Below, one piece after another: positions 34,192 through 45,722 of a stretch of DNA of 64,000 nt. The notes beneath the pieces were generated by a model, which was not told the origin of the DNA, made no database searches, and saw only the letters and a list, made by a program, of their open reading frames with translations. The translations under genes and the position numbers were made by a program. The number at the start of each line of letters is the position of its first letter. The stretch's first letter is position 1. The stretch is from Cadophora sp. MPI-SDFR-AT-0126 (Eukaryota; Ascomycota; Leotiomycetes; Helotiales; Ploettnerulaceae): positions 3,534,001 to 3,598,000 of the forward strand of contig JAGMVK010000003.1 of the NCBI GenBank assembly GCA_020747065.1. The letters run 5' to 3'.

Positions 34192-35388
34192 TCACTCTCG
34201 CTCAAAAACACCCACCCAATAATCCATACTCCTCACACCCTTCACTCCCGCCTCCAAACCCTCCACCATCCCATCAATGGTATCATACGTCGCTTCAAGC
34301 GCCGCAATCTCATTCCCGTTCACAGCTCCTTCCCGCTCTCTAAGTCTCAAAGATGAGATCTCTTTCTCGCGTTTCCGGAGTAGGTCGCTGACTTCCCAGA
34401 AGCCGTCTTGTAGGCCTGGGTGTGAGGGGAGCGTGGCTTGTTTCTGGAGGGTGAATGACGGGGTTGCGCTGCCGTCATGATGCTCTGAGTTGGAGGAGGA
34501 GGTGGTGGTGGTCGTAGAGAGCACAGCATCAGCAATCTGCTTAGGCGACAACACCGTCCTAACATTCCCTCCCGAACTCTCCTCCCTCTTCGTCTCCAGC
34601 AACGAAAGCAGCAACGCCGTTTGCACGTGCGGGACCTGTGCCAGGCTTGAAGCGTGCAGCGACCATTCGGCTAAGCAGAGGTACTTGGTGTGTGGCGCGA
34701 GGGCGGAGAGGAGGGTTGGGAGGTCGGACGGGGAGGAGAAGTAGTAGATGCAGTGGGAGAGGACGATGGTGGTGAAGGGGGGACCGGTGTAGGTTGAGAG
34801 GTAGAGGAGAGGGGAAGTGAAGTGGAATGTTATACGGGGGCCGAGGGGGCTGGAGAGGATGTGGGATTGGGCTTGGGCGAGGGTGGAGGGGGAGCCTGTG
34901 AGGGGGGTTTGTGTTAGTGTTATATCGGCTTGAATACATATCAAAATGTCGAGCCTATCTTTTGGTTTCTTGAACACTCCCTTCCATATCATTGGAAGCG
35001 AGAGGCAAGCGGGAATGGAGAATGGGACAGGTAAGACCAAAGAGCAGTAGAGAGGAAACGGAGGTGGGTAGATTACACACAGAGTTATTATTGATGAATG
35101 TTCACGAAGTTCAGACTTACCATAATCAGGACTCCCCGGATCAAGAGCCACCACACTCCCCTCCTCACCCACCGCATCGGCCAGCGCAACAGTCGTATCA
35201 CCCTGTCCACATCCTATTTCCAGTACTCTGGATCCCGGTTGGATATCCCAGTAGGCAATCAATTCTTGGCGGTGGGCGAGTTGTGCCATGAGACTTGCGG
35301 AGCTGGTCGTTGGATCCGGACGGTCCTCGATGAAATTGAGGGCGAGCTGGGCGGTGGTTGTTTTGGGGCGGAGGGTGGCGGTTGACAT
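34192..35388 (-). CDS. SAM-dependent class I methyltransferase
   Basis: Exons 35388-35121 and 34895-34192 give 323 aa. Motif I is VLEIGCGQGDTT (from Glu57), the S-adenosylmethionine-binding loop; the acidic end of strand 2 is VALDPGSPDYG. The strand-4 region reads TTIVLSHCIYYF, as in small-molecule methyltransferases of the Methyltransf_25/31 type. The C-terminal 80 residues contain a Lys/Arg/Glu helix (LLRKREKEISSLRLRERE) and end MDYWVGVFE. The intron (34896-35120, 225 nt, GTAAGT..CACAG) has a length divisible by three and no in-frame stop, so intron retention would add 75 residues inside the Rossmann fold just after motif II. I treat it as an intron because the translated insert is hydrophobic and out of family. 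Substrate unknown. Confidence 0.82.
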   Translation of the reverse strand: MSTATLRPKTTTAQLALNFIEDRPDPTTSSASLMAQLAHRQELIAYWDIQPGSRVLEIGCGQGDTTVALADAVGEEGSVVALDPGSPDYGKSELREHSSIITLCVIYPPPFPLYCSLVLPVPFSIPACLSLPMIWKGVFKKPKDRLDILICIQADITLTQTPLTGSPSTLAQAQSHILSSPLGPRITFHFTSPLLYLSTYTGPPFTTIVLSHCIYYFSSPSDLPTLLSALAPHTKYLCLAEWSLHASSLAQVPHVQTALLLSLLETKREESSGGNVRTVLSPKQIADAVLSTTTTTSSSNSEHHDGSATPSFTLQKQATLPSHPGLQDGFWEVSDLLRKREKEISSLRLREREGAVNGNEIAALEATYDTIDGMVEGLEAGVKGVRSMDYWVGVFERE

Positions 35389-35813
35389 GGTGAATAAATT
35401 TGTGAAAGAGGTCTTTGAGATTGTGGGTGTTATATAGAGAATGCGTGGACTATGAATTGGATGGGTTGGTTGGTGGAGGTAGGCTAGATTAGAAGACCTG
35501 GTATGGACGTTGAGATGAGATGAGACGAAGATAAAGTAGCAACCGAGCCGAGGCTTGGCTTCTTATATGTACAGCACACGAGACTTTTGTTTACTATTCC
35601 AAAAATAGAATCGCAAGTAGATAGGATATACGGATATATGCGAAAGAAAATTAAATGCTTCAATGACTCACTGGAAGACTTCGCCGCATTCCATGGTCAC
35701 GTGGCTTTTACAAGAATGGAGGTCTCTCTCTTTGAGCGTGAAGTGACCTGCAAAGCTAGGTGGTTGATGCATGCACATTCGTAGCGTCATCTTAAGACTA
35801 CATAAAAGAATAC

Positions 35814-35814
<1 letters not shown>

Positions 35815-35850
<36 letters not shown>

Positions 35851-35852
35851 AA
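35815..35852. repeat. (GAAA)n microsatellite
   Basis: Uninterrupted GAAA repeats of about nine units in the methyltransferase upstream region. Confidence 0.9.
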
Positions 35853-38360
35853 ACAAATGCAAAAATGGGACTCTGAGTCATGGAATGACTGATTCCTGGT
35901 CCTATGGCTTCATGTTGCAAATACTGGAAAGGAAGGTAGATGGGACAAAAAAAAGTAATCCATAATTTTCTTAAGTTTAATAGTCACCAGGATAAGACAG
36001 AATACGGAGCAGGCAGGCAGAAGAGCTTGAGTGAGATAAGATGAAGAGTTAAATTGAGCAGACAAATTGTTCTCCATGCTACAATGGCAGGCATGTATGT
36101 GGATGATGCGCTTTTCGGGCATGAGCAGGCGACTTGCCAATAATATCTAAATCAATCTAGAAGATGTCGCAGAAGCTGACTGGATGATAAATTGTGAGTA
36201 AGATGAAGGCAGAAGATGGGTGTTGCTTTTGGAAATGAAATGGAGATTTGTTTGAAGCCGACCAGAAAATCATCACCGAGACTTCGAGATGCTGGTGCCA
36301 TGCCATGCCAGCCCCGACCCACGTCTCCACATCTCAGCAGCTTCCTCTCAATCCTGCAGCAATCCGTAAGCGGCAAGTGTCTGTCTGTCTGCTGTAACTG
36401 TCTGTTGTGTCTGTCTGCTTCCTGCAGTTCTCGGAATCCCGCTACATTATTTGTGAGACCTACCTTTCGAGTCAAGTCCTGCATTTCAGCATTTCTACCT
36501 CAAAATCGTTATCTCCTCCCGTGTTGACAAAATAGAAACAGAAATAGATCTTCAAGAGAGCACGGAGGTGATCCCGGAAGGAGGTTAGATATCGGCGTTA
36601 TATTGCGATACTGGCTGCATTCCGGGCGGATTTTAGAAGTACCGAAGTTTAGAGTGGTGTACTGTACATACCTCCGTGACGGCAAACGCGCGCAATGCCC
36701 AACTATCTGGTTCGGTGGAGGGTGCCTTTCTTGTTGTCAGCTCCGGCGTTATTGCAGTAGTTGGATTCGCAATCGTAGTTAGATATGGAGGTACTGCGAT
36801 ATGGTACTGGTTGTGTGGTGCACTGGTGGTGCCGGTGATGGTGTGTGGAGGTAGAACGGGACAGATTGATTAAAATGAGGGGCAGATCTTGGCTGGGCAG
36901 GTCTGAGTGATAGGCTGGATAACGGTGAAGCTTCCGGCTGAGGGCTGAGGACTGGAGGGGTGTTGTGTGGCGAAAGAGCGCGTGGGATGCTGAAGGAGGG
37001 TTGATCCTTTGCTTTGTTGTAGGTGGTGGTTGGGGGAGTGCTGTGGTTGGATAGGTGCTTATATTGTTGTAGGCTTGGAAGGGACCCTTTCAGGGGAAGG
37101 GACGGGATGAATGAAGCTGAAACACATTTGGACTCGAGGAGTGCACGAATAGAATGGAGGGAGAGGCAGAGGCACGTGTGGGAATATCGCATGTTCAACA
37201 ACTTCTGTAAGAAAGAGGAAGCAGTGATTATTACCTGATCCTCTCTTATTGTCGTACTGTGGCGTAAATCTGCCTGAACTTGGATGCAAATCTGCAACTC
37301 TTTTTGCAGCCTTTTGATTGTTGATTTCGTGCTCGTTGGTTGTGTTTCGAGTGATGCACACTGCAGCGGTGCATCCAAGACTCCTTTGCTCTCTGCTCCA
37401 CCTAGAGAATGCAACTTTGCATCCTCATCTTTCCCACTCCCATCCTACGTCCAGGTCATCCCGAAGAAAGCCCTCTTGGCTACCCTGGGATGAGCAACAT
37501 CTCCTTCTTCACTCGTACATTTTGCATCTACTTATTCTTGTGGTCGCAAGGGTTCCCCTCATAGCGTCGCAAGAAGTGGGTTTTGGGAGCCAAGTCCGAG
37601 GTTGATGATCCAGGCCGAAGAGGAAGGTCCAGAAAAAATGTAATCAATCAGAGGCTTCAGAGCGGTTGCTGACGCCGATGCGACAGCGATGATCCATTTC
37701 GGTAAATGCTGATGTTGAGCACTAGAAGCACCGTGGAACGATTTCAGCCCCATATTAATATACATACTGCTTGCAAGGTACGGAGGACGGATGCCATTGA
37801 CAGATGACTGATAAGGAAAGAGGAGCATGAGGCGATTGTGACCACGGGAATGGATTAATATGGCCGATGCATGAATAGAAGGTCGACATAAGGAGAGGGA
37901 ACTTGGCTTTAATATCAACAGACTGAAAAACGGCAGGTCAGAGCAGAAGAAGAGTATAGATTCATAAACTCGGGTTGTACGGTAGTGATGTGATGTATAA
38001 TATACACTAGTAGCAATAGAAATAGATAAACGGCCCATACTTTCAAATAATCACACTTCATCTAAAACTAGAGCCATAGGGGAAAGTGATGTGTTTCTCA
38101 GGATAACAGACAGATCATATCGCCACGCTGATTCGAAGCTTTTAGCGGCCTTCTGGAAGGTTTGCTGTGGTCACTGGGAAAGCCCAACCCTGCGAGAATT
38201 CCTGCATGCAGCCAATCATGATGAGTGTCTTCATTGATGGATCCAATCTGTGGCGGGCTGCCGAAGATGGTCCAGGAGTGGAGAAGTGTGAACTCGAGTG
38301 GATTCGCTGGTTCCCCCCTTCAGTTCCTGCCCCGTTCTCGTTTCTTCTTCCATACATACA

Positions 38361-39474
38361 ATTGTGAGTGAGTGAGTGAGTAGTAGTGAGTTCGTTCCGT
38401 CGCTCGCTCGCTCCCCTTCACTTACTTCCCTTTACTTCACAAGTTGAGCCCAGACCAGACAAGCGTCCCTCCGTCTTACCTCCCTCGACCTCAACCTCAA
38501 CCTCAACCTCGACCCCGACTAGCCAGCAGAGCAGGACTTCGTACCCACCTCCCTCCCTCCCTCACACTTTCAATTACGCTTCACTTCGAACGCAACGAAG
38601 TAGTTTGCGACCCTCGACCGTCGAACACGATTCATCGAGTCCAGCGCTGTCCTGTACCACATCCAGTCGAATACCTGACCTCGACCCCCTCATTATTCGA
38701 CCTCTGCTATTGCGCTGCATCCACACTTCGATCGACTTCACCTCCCCTCCACGACCGTAATGAAGACTGCCAGCAACCCTCTCTAGTGTCTGTAGCGCAG
38801 TCAGACCCAGACTTCAATTCATTGACTAGGCATCGAGCTTCCTCTCCCGGATTGCTTGCTTGCATTCTACTAAACCCGTCTGCCTGCGCGCGAATTGCGA
38901 CTCGAGTCCCATGTCATCCGTGACACCAGACTCAATTGATGTGCTGCCAGACGGACCACACCAAATCTGCAGGAGCTTCTTTCCGATCTTTGTGTGCATA
39001 TAATTACTCTTCTCTTCTTTTATGACCTGGATCATCCATCCATTCTTCATCAAAGAGTCGTCGTGGTTGAAAGAAAAGGCGAGGTACACTCCACGGCCAA
39101 GTCTTGTCCTCGACTTCAGCCGCCCTTCCCTGCAATCGCGAAACATACCCATTCCTCGCTGCTCGCAGGTCCTCGAGAACTAGACCATCAATCATCCCCT
39201 CCATATTTGCGATTAATCAAAACGCCCTCAACGGCCGCACCAAGACAAAAATCGAAGGTCTCGCAAGTCTTTCGAGCCCAAGTCTCGACGAGTCTGGAAG
39301 CTTGCGCTCGAGCCCTGACTCCCTCACCAGTACGACACGGCCGTCGATACAAAGATCGCGATATTGGCCTTGAACAAGCTGTCTGCGACTTCCCCAGGAC
39401 ATCGCAACTAATCAATTCATTGGGGACGACTCGACGGTACAGAGATCTCCGCCGTCGCGGTGCGCGAAGCAGTC
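38361..39474 (+). promoter_or_regulatory. Phosphodiesterase leader with simple repeats and uORFs
   Basis: The kilobase before the phosphodiesterase ATG has features of a long fungal leader or promoter: GAGT repeats (38364-38380), CGCT repeats (about 38399-38413) and CTCAAC hexamer repeats (about 38485-38516), then CT-rich sequence. Three upstream ATG frames precede the main start: 38761-38787 (8 codons), 38911-39003 (30 codons) and 39022-39183 (53 codons). If all are in the mRNA, translation of the phosphodiesterase is likely restrained. The transcription start and any leader intron cannot be set by eye. Confidence 0.5.
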
Positions 39475-42400
39475 ATGGACTACGCTGCATGCAATGTGGT
39501 GTATGTCGATCGCAACGCCCGTGAAGATAGGCTGGTGAAGAGAGAAGATGCGACATCTACGGCTTCACCGGTCGGCGTCATTAATTATGCGGATAACCAT
39601 GCGCCTGTCCACGTTCCCGGCGCTGTAGATGAGAATCTACAAAGTCTCCTTGGTATCTTTAGTGAAGGTAGGTCTCGAAACCATCTTCGATCACCTCAGA
39701 ATTCTAACTTGCATTGCAGTCTACGTCTGCGTATCTGGAAAATCTTGTATATCGAAGCTCTCCGAATTGAATCAGTCCTCCATTGTCGAATTAATACCCA
39801 CCCTCGTCTTAATAGATATACCATACGAAGACCAACTTGCCGAAAGACCTTCGAGAGAAGCGCGGACCCCTTCTCCCAGCTCGCAGCTGCAACTCGATGG
39901 CGCGCACGACGATCTGATAGAACAAGAGGCATATGGTCTGAACCTGCTGCAGTGGATAGCGTCGGAGATACAATACCAGAGTCTATCAAGGCTAGTTGTG
40001 CCGGTTGCGGTGGTGTCCATTGCGGAGCAAAATCCTTTATTGGTGACATCCAGGGGGAGGACCAATTCTCGATCAGAAGGCCAATTGGGCTACACCTCTT
40101 TTCCTTCAAAGAAACGTGGGGGTCTGGTTACGCCACTTGATCAAACGAGGACAGTCAAATATTTGGACATTGGCGCAGTAGATGTGTTGACAAGTCCGCT
40201 GCTCAAGGAGCGTTTACCAAGTCTCGCAATTCATGCATACCGAGCACACAAAGATGCTTCAAAGGAACACAGAGCATTGATGGAAATGAAACGAGCAAGG
40301 AAACGATCGTGGGTTGGAGTGGATGATCAGAAGCCATATGCGTATTTACGTGAAGCTATGGTATCGGGACTGATGGATGGCATTTGCAAGCTTGGAGGAG
40401 ATGAAGAACCTCCTGCTCCTATCAGGATATCCATAGCGTTGAATCGCCGAGAGAACATTGCAGCTTCCATCGGGTCCTGGCATTTCTCAGCGCACGATTT
40501 CACCGACGACGAGCTTCTTCATGCAGCTTTACTGATGCTACAGCATGCGCTTACGATGCCAGAACTGGAGAGGTGGCGGATATCGACAGGTAAGGGGCAG
40601 CTTCTTCGTGGTTATGTTTCGGATAATTGTGTTTCCATGCTGACACCCCATACAGAGCATCTCACGGCTTTTCTAGTGGCGAGTCGATCCGCGTACAATG
40701 CCTTTGTGCCATATCATAATTTCCGCCACGTCGTCGACGTCTTACAGGCTTGTTTCCACTTTCTGGTCCGACTTGGCCGGTTGCCCCCATATCCCATCTC
40801 AGGCTATTCGCCAGAACCTCCGCTCTCACCAATTGCTGCTCTAATTCGACCTTTCGACGCCCTTACTCTTCTAATCACCGCCATCGGACATGACGTCGGT
40901 CACCCAGGCGTCAATAATGCTTTCCTTGTCACGCTTAATGCCCCACTTGCTCAATTGTACAACGATCGGTCTGTTCTGGAATCGTTTCATTGCGCGGCTT
41001 ATTCTCAGATTCTTCGACGGTATTGGCCAGCAGCTTTCCAGGGTCAGGAGATGCGACAGCTCATGATTAGTTCGATCCTTGCCACTGATATGGGTCTGCA
41101 TTTCGACTACATGAAGAAGCTCGGATTCTTGCAGGAAAAGCTTCATGAAAACGGAGGCACGGATGGTTGGAACGGTAGACTTATCGACGAGCAGAGAACT
41201 CTTGCTTGTTCGCTGCTGATCAAATGCGCCGACATCAGCAATGTGGTAAGTAATTTGATTGCTAGTACAGTCTTTTGCTAATAATTACAGGCGCGCAAAT
41301 ATGAAGTTGCAGCTCGATGGACATCAATATTGACCGATGAATTTTCTCGCCAAGCGTCGATGGAAACAGACCTCGGTATCCCCACTGCACTCTTCGCAGC
41401 GCCGACTCGGGCCCCTATCGAGCTTGGAAAGTCGCAAATAGGGTTCATGAATATGTTTGCCATCCCGCTCTTTCAAGGCGTCACAGATGTTATGCCAGGA
41501 ATGGCGTATTGCGTTGAGGAACTCCTGCGAAACAAAGCTGGCTGGGAGCAAACTATTGCCGATGAGCAAGAGAGGGCGAGAAAGGATAGCGATGACTCTA
41601 CCATTAAGGATGGCATGTTTTCCCCACGTACAATGAGCGTGGCCAACCCCTCTGATGCAAGTTATCAGAAGGTAGGTAACGTCTTATCGCCCGATATGGA
41701 CTTGAGAAAAGCACTTCTGTCCAAGAATCCTTTCCCGACGAACGGTGTTGCCGAAGAGGTTGGACAACATCATTCTTCGCTCCCAGAAATCTCGCCGGGC
41801 TCGGAAGCTCTGGTGGAAGAGTCGGCAAATCCATCACCCAGTGAAGTATTACCAGATCCTAGCTCTCGGCGCTTCTCCAAACCAAGTCAGCTACAACTAA
41901 GCTTCGCCACAGCAAGCGCCCCCGGCTTACTTGACCACCCCAGTCAGGACTCCTCCCTCACTCAGATCATCGATCCACAAATGAGCGATATATCCGTGAA
42001 CCATAACTCTTTGGTCACGGATCCTGTTGTAGTCGATCCTCCAACACCACAAGAGCCTAAAGCTCAAGAACCAGACAAGCAGCGAAGCAGTGATGGGACA
42101 GAAGGAAGTAATTCAGTCGGAGACTGGACTAGTCAAGCTACTAGTGCTACTACGGGGAAGATGCCACTGAGCCCGAGCACTCAAGGGACGAGCATCATGT
42201 CAGATGCTGACTCTATCGAAAAGGGCAACTCAAGTCAAATTCTCACACCCACTGGGACACCAACCGGCAATGGACGGCACTATGGGCGGAGTTCGAGTAA
42301 AGATTCGACTACACAAGGCAGCAAAAGCGAGGGTGATGGTGAGGAGAATAAAGGCCCTCCGTCTACTGTGACCGAGAAATTCGGGAAGTTAAGGAAGAAG

Positions 42401-42505
42401 CCTAGTCGGTTTAGGATGAACTTCTGGAAAAGGAGTAAGAGTGCCAGCCCGCCTATGCCAGTTGGTGGAGCGAGAGTCGGGAGTGAAGATGGGATGAGCC
42501 AGTGA
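39475..42505 (+). CDS. 3',5'-cyclic nucleotide phosphodiesterase, PDE2/PdeH type
   Basis: Exons 39475-39667, 39720-40589, 40656-41245 and 41291-42505 give 955 aa. It hydrolyses cAMP to AMP and so tempers protein kinase A signalling. The class I HD-type catalytic domain spans about residues 300-650: HNFRH (375-379), HDVGHPG (433-439) and the ADISN motif at the exon 3/4 junction supply the metal ligands. The N-terminal 290 residues resemble a degenerate receiver-like region. The C-terminal 260 residues are Ser/Pro/Thr-rich and end in a basic patch (KLRKKPSRFRMNFWKRSK). Intron 2 (40590-40655, 66 nt) is in frame and stop-free, but removing it restores the conserved RISTEHLTAFL block. In plant-pathogenic relatives PdeH is needed for normal conidiation and infection. 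Regulation may involve the uORF-rich leader. Confidence 0.92.
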
Positions 42506-42994
42506 AGGGCTATAATGTGATGGATGCAAAACGAATGGCATGCTACAATGAGGATATGGACACTACGACGAAAGTCGACAAAAGACGGACGACATACGAA
42601 TGATTTGAGGCGGAAGAAGGTGGAGGAAGTGTAGGATTATTGCTTACTTGCATAATTGTTTATGTTGTACATTGTACAGAATGCAACCAATGAGCAGGGG
42701 AACAGGCAGAGGCCGAGGCAGAGGCATAGGAGATGGGATTATGATACAGGCGCACGGCGTTCGGATGGACTGGATTTGCGAGGACCTCTGCTCCGGATTG
42801 ATATCTCTCGTGCTGCTTTGGGGGCGTTGAATTTTGCTTCCATTTGGTGGGTGGCGGACGGTTGGGAGCCAGGAAAGCAGGGATAGGTGGGAGGGGGTGG
42901 ATTGAAATGGACTTGATGGATGATATCATGCATGATGTGTATATGGAGCGAGAATACTTGCTTATATTTTGAGACCTCGATACTGGTAGAGTCT

Positions 42995-42997
<3 letters not shown>

Positions 42998-43029
<32 letters not shown>
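42998..43029. repeat. (GT)n microsatellite
   Basis: About 16 uninterrupted GT units in noncoding DNA downstream of the phosphodiesterase gene. Confidence 0.92.
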
Positions 43030-43030
<1 letters not shown>

Positions 43031-43295
43031 CTGAAAGTGGAAACTGAAGCAAGAAGGATGAGAGATGAGATGAAGGAGTATCTGAGACCAGAAATCAATA
43101 TATTGAGTCTCACTAGATCGCAAAAGTTGCAACCGGTCGAATAACTTTCAAGCAGCTAGATGGATGTGATGTTGATAGTAGAGGACGTGAACTTGTACGT
43201 GTACACCCACGCCCTCGGATGAATGAGAATCTTGATGGTACAGGACGTAGAGTGTATGTACTTGTACGAGCACAATTTCGCTTGTTTTTGTACAT

Positions 43296-43345
43296 TTATT
43301 AATCTAAGACTCATTTCTATTTATTAATCTAAGACTCATTTCTAT
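43296..43345. repeat. Perfect 25-bp tandem duplication
   Basis: A 25-base unit beginning TTATTAATCTAAGACTC occurs at 43296-43320 and is repeated without change at 43321-43345. Identity suggests a recent slippage or duplication event. Confidence 0.92.
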
Positions 43346-43875
43346 TTCCTTTTCTCCTGGTGTTTCGATTGTGATGGACGCTTCGTTCGTCGTTTTGTTT
43401 GTGGGTCGGTGGCGGGGCGTAGGGGAAGGAGGAGAATTTATAGTTAGGTATGGGGAGGGAATGGGGCGTTGGAGAGGGAGAAGTAGTTGAGACTGGAGCC
43501 ATGGAGATGAAGAGGTTTGGCAGGCAGGGTGTGAAAGGTTTGAGTGTGCTATGTTGAGATGCTTGAGTCGTTTGGTTGAATGCTGAGTTTGTTTTGGAGA
43601 AGATGATCGACGATAAGTAGATGAAAGGATTCAGATGTATATACACATAGCGTGAATAGCATGAATGCGACGAACTTGTGCGATATGGTAGTCACTCCGA
43701 ATATTCTGACGATGTCAGCACTTACCTGGTCAAATATCATCAGAAAGGTGACACGAGCAGTGAATCACCTGGTGCTCCTGACTTAGCCCTCCCATGTGTA
43801 CTTTCTATATTGAGAGCGCTAGTTAAGACGACTAAGCGAGAGGGAGATCATTCCAAGTTCTCCTCTGCTCCAGCT

Positions 43876-43882
43876 TATAAAA
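43876..43882 (+). promoter_or_regulatory. Putative TATA box of the first secreted-protein gene
   Basis: TATAAAA lies 187 bases before the ATG at 44063. Motif and spacing only. Confidence 0.4.
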
Positions 43883-44062
43883 GTCTCCATCACAAGGCAC
43901 AACTCAATGCTCAGCCTCAAAACAAGGAAAAAAAAATTTCAAACTGAAGACAAATACCAGTAAGCTTGCCAACTACCATCTGGGACCGGTCTCTAGACAC
44001 TTCCACAGGCTAATTAACTGTCCACAGCACACACACAACTTTCATCAACACCACTCTTCAAC

Positions 44063-44901
44063 ATGCGTCTCTCACACTCAACTATCGTCCTCAACCTCGC
44101 CCTCTTTCTCACCTTGCTCACATCCCTGGTACTCACCTCCCCTACCGGTTCAGCTCTCACCGCCGATGAAAGCTATGACACCGTCAACTTCAATGCTACA
44201 TCAAACGACCACACCTCGCTTCTCGCTCGCCGCACCGAGACTGTTGTTGATGGAGATGGTAATCACATTATCATCTTTCTTGAGGATGGTAAGTACTCTT
44301 TCAATTTTCGTTCATCTCGATAGTCAATCGCCAGCGATCTCCGTCGCCCAATCACTCAGATTATGAGCTCGAGTGTTCAAAGTCTACACTACTAATACCT
44401 TTACAAGGCGTGAAGTTCGAGACATGCGCTCCCAACAAGGCAGATCCTACCATGTGTACACTTGCTTATGTCGAACGTTCAACCTGGGGCGGCTGGGGTG
44501 GAGTTTGGCTCTACGACAACGAGTGCAACTGGTTGGGAGAGAATCACCATGTTGCGAGAAACTGGTAAGCTAATCATCCATCCTATCCAAATCCGTCATC
44601 GTCCAAACCCAGCACAAAAACCAAAGAGAAGACAACATACTGATCTGACCATTTATCTGATAGGCTCGCCGGCCGCTGGGGATTAACCAGCAAGCTCCCC
44701 TGGGTAGTCGACATCAAGATCACAAACCAATGGGTTCCGAAAGATACCGTGGGTGTTGAGATCTGGTATGGATCTCACTGGTTTGCGCCTTTCTACATCC
44801 CGATTTACCAGTTTTCGAAATTCTGTTATCGGGCGACGCTTGCGACGAGAGAACATCCGGCTGTTTATGCGGTCTTTAGAGCTCCGTTTCATTGTTACTA
44901 G
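44063..44901 (+). CDS. Secreted Trp/Cys-rich protein, array copy 1 (intact)
   Basis: Exons 44063-44288, 44408-44564 and 44664-44901 give 206 aa. A long hydrophobic signal peptide covers about residues 1-25. A pro-region follows with a possible Kex2-type site (LLARR, 53-57). The core holds five cysteines (82, 92, 115, 182, 205) and ten tryptophans in about 70 residues. Characteristic motifs are VKFETC, PTMCTLAY, WGGWGGVWLYDNEC and HHVARNW, then PWVVDIKI and APFYIPIY. Two further copies of the same core follow at 45723 and 47555, so this is the intact founder or survivor of a tandem array. I know no named family; the fold is probably beta-rich and disulfide-linked. An effector or antagonistic surface protein is possible, but that is inference from secretion and turnover only. 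Confidence 0.8.
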
Positions 44902-45722
44902 GGTGATGAGGAAGACTCATTGATAGGTTTCGGTCTGTGTTGTGGGGAATTGGCCAGCTGCGGTTCTTTTCAGGGGTTAGTTGGGGTGGGGGTACACTGG
45001 TGGTGGATGAGGCTGAGCTTCAGGCTTGACCTGTGAATAGCGGACGTCCAGATAAATGAACAGAGCGATGGCTTTACCTAACCAAAAGTTCGATAATTTA
45101 TGTCGCATGTGGTCTTATTTCAAAAATATTAAAACACAAAGCCACAGAAACAAATTCCATCTGAACGATCACACACTTAAAAAAGTCAAGAGAGAAAAAA
45201 CAAAGCAAAAAAGAAAAAAGGAAAAAAAAAAGAAGATAAAAAAAAACACTGAGCCAGCAGAGAGAAAGGACGCGCCTTTAAACGATCTCCACAGCAACAT
45301 AAGGGGAAGGGGGACTTAACCTGGAAGTAGATTCCTGCAAACAGGTGCTTCAGCAACTAGGTCGCCTCTACTTTACTCCGAAGGGCGACGGAAGTTTGCT
45401 TATTTTGCTATATGGTGTGGCCAGCCATCCTCGGAGAAATCTGGACCCCAGATCTCAAAGTAGATAGCAGTCAGCATTGTAATTGAGAGCTTCACGCGTA
45501 TGTAAGGTGAATTGATTTCGAGGTGAGTGCCTCAGAAGGCCAAGACACTAAATTCTTAAGCGAATCAAAACAATCACAGGAACAAGCACAATCACAGTCA
45601 CAGAACACCGACCACCGACTGACTTCCTTCTTGAACTTAAGATCCGCTCTAAAACCAAACCTCGAAAAGTCCAAATTGAGCATACCAAATCCCTAAAACT
45701 CCAAATCACAACGCCACTCACA
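44902..45722. other. Intergenic with A-rich tract, array copies 1-2
   Basis: 820 bases. A strongly A/purine-rich tract occupies about 45176-45252. The frame of copy 2 stays open upstream to a TAA near 45548 but contains no ATG. No separate gene is supported. Confidence 0.5.

Larger units (their letters stand above)
35389..39474. other. Long divergent intergenic region (methyltransferase / phosphodiesterase)
   Basis: 4.1 kb with no supported gene. It contains the methyltransferase promoter, a GAAA microsatellite, a degenerate GTCT tract (36377-36418), and the long leader of the phosphodiesterase gene. Open frames at 36779-37414 and 37559-38038 (minus) lack family motifs; the first also lacks an ATG start. 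It may hold noncoding RNA, but nothing in the sequence proves it. Confidence 0.45.
42506..44062. other. Intergenic with microsatellite and tandem duplication
   Basis: 1.56 kb between the phosphodiesterase stop and the secreted-protein array. Contains a GT microsatellite, a 25-bp duplication and the TATA box of the first array gene. No coding region recognised. Confidence 0.5.

Noticed and set aside
36779..37414. 211-codon minus-strand frame
   Set aside because: No ATG at the start (TTG) and no recognisable domain; low-complexity Ser/Pro C-terminus.
37559..38038. 159-codon minus-strand frame
   Set aside because: No family signal, and composition typical of noncoding DNA.
38386..39524. Overlapping plus and minus frames before the phosphodiesterase
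   Set aside because: They translate simple repeats and CT-rich leader; only short uORFs with true ATGs were kept as regulatory features.
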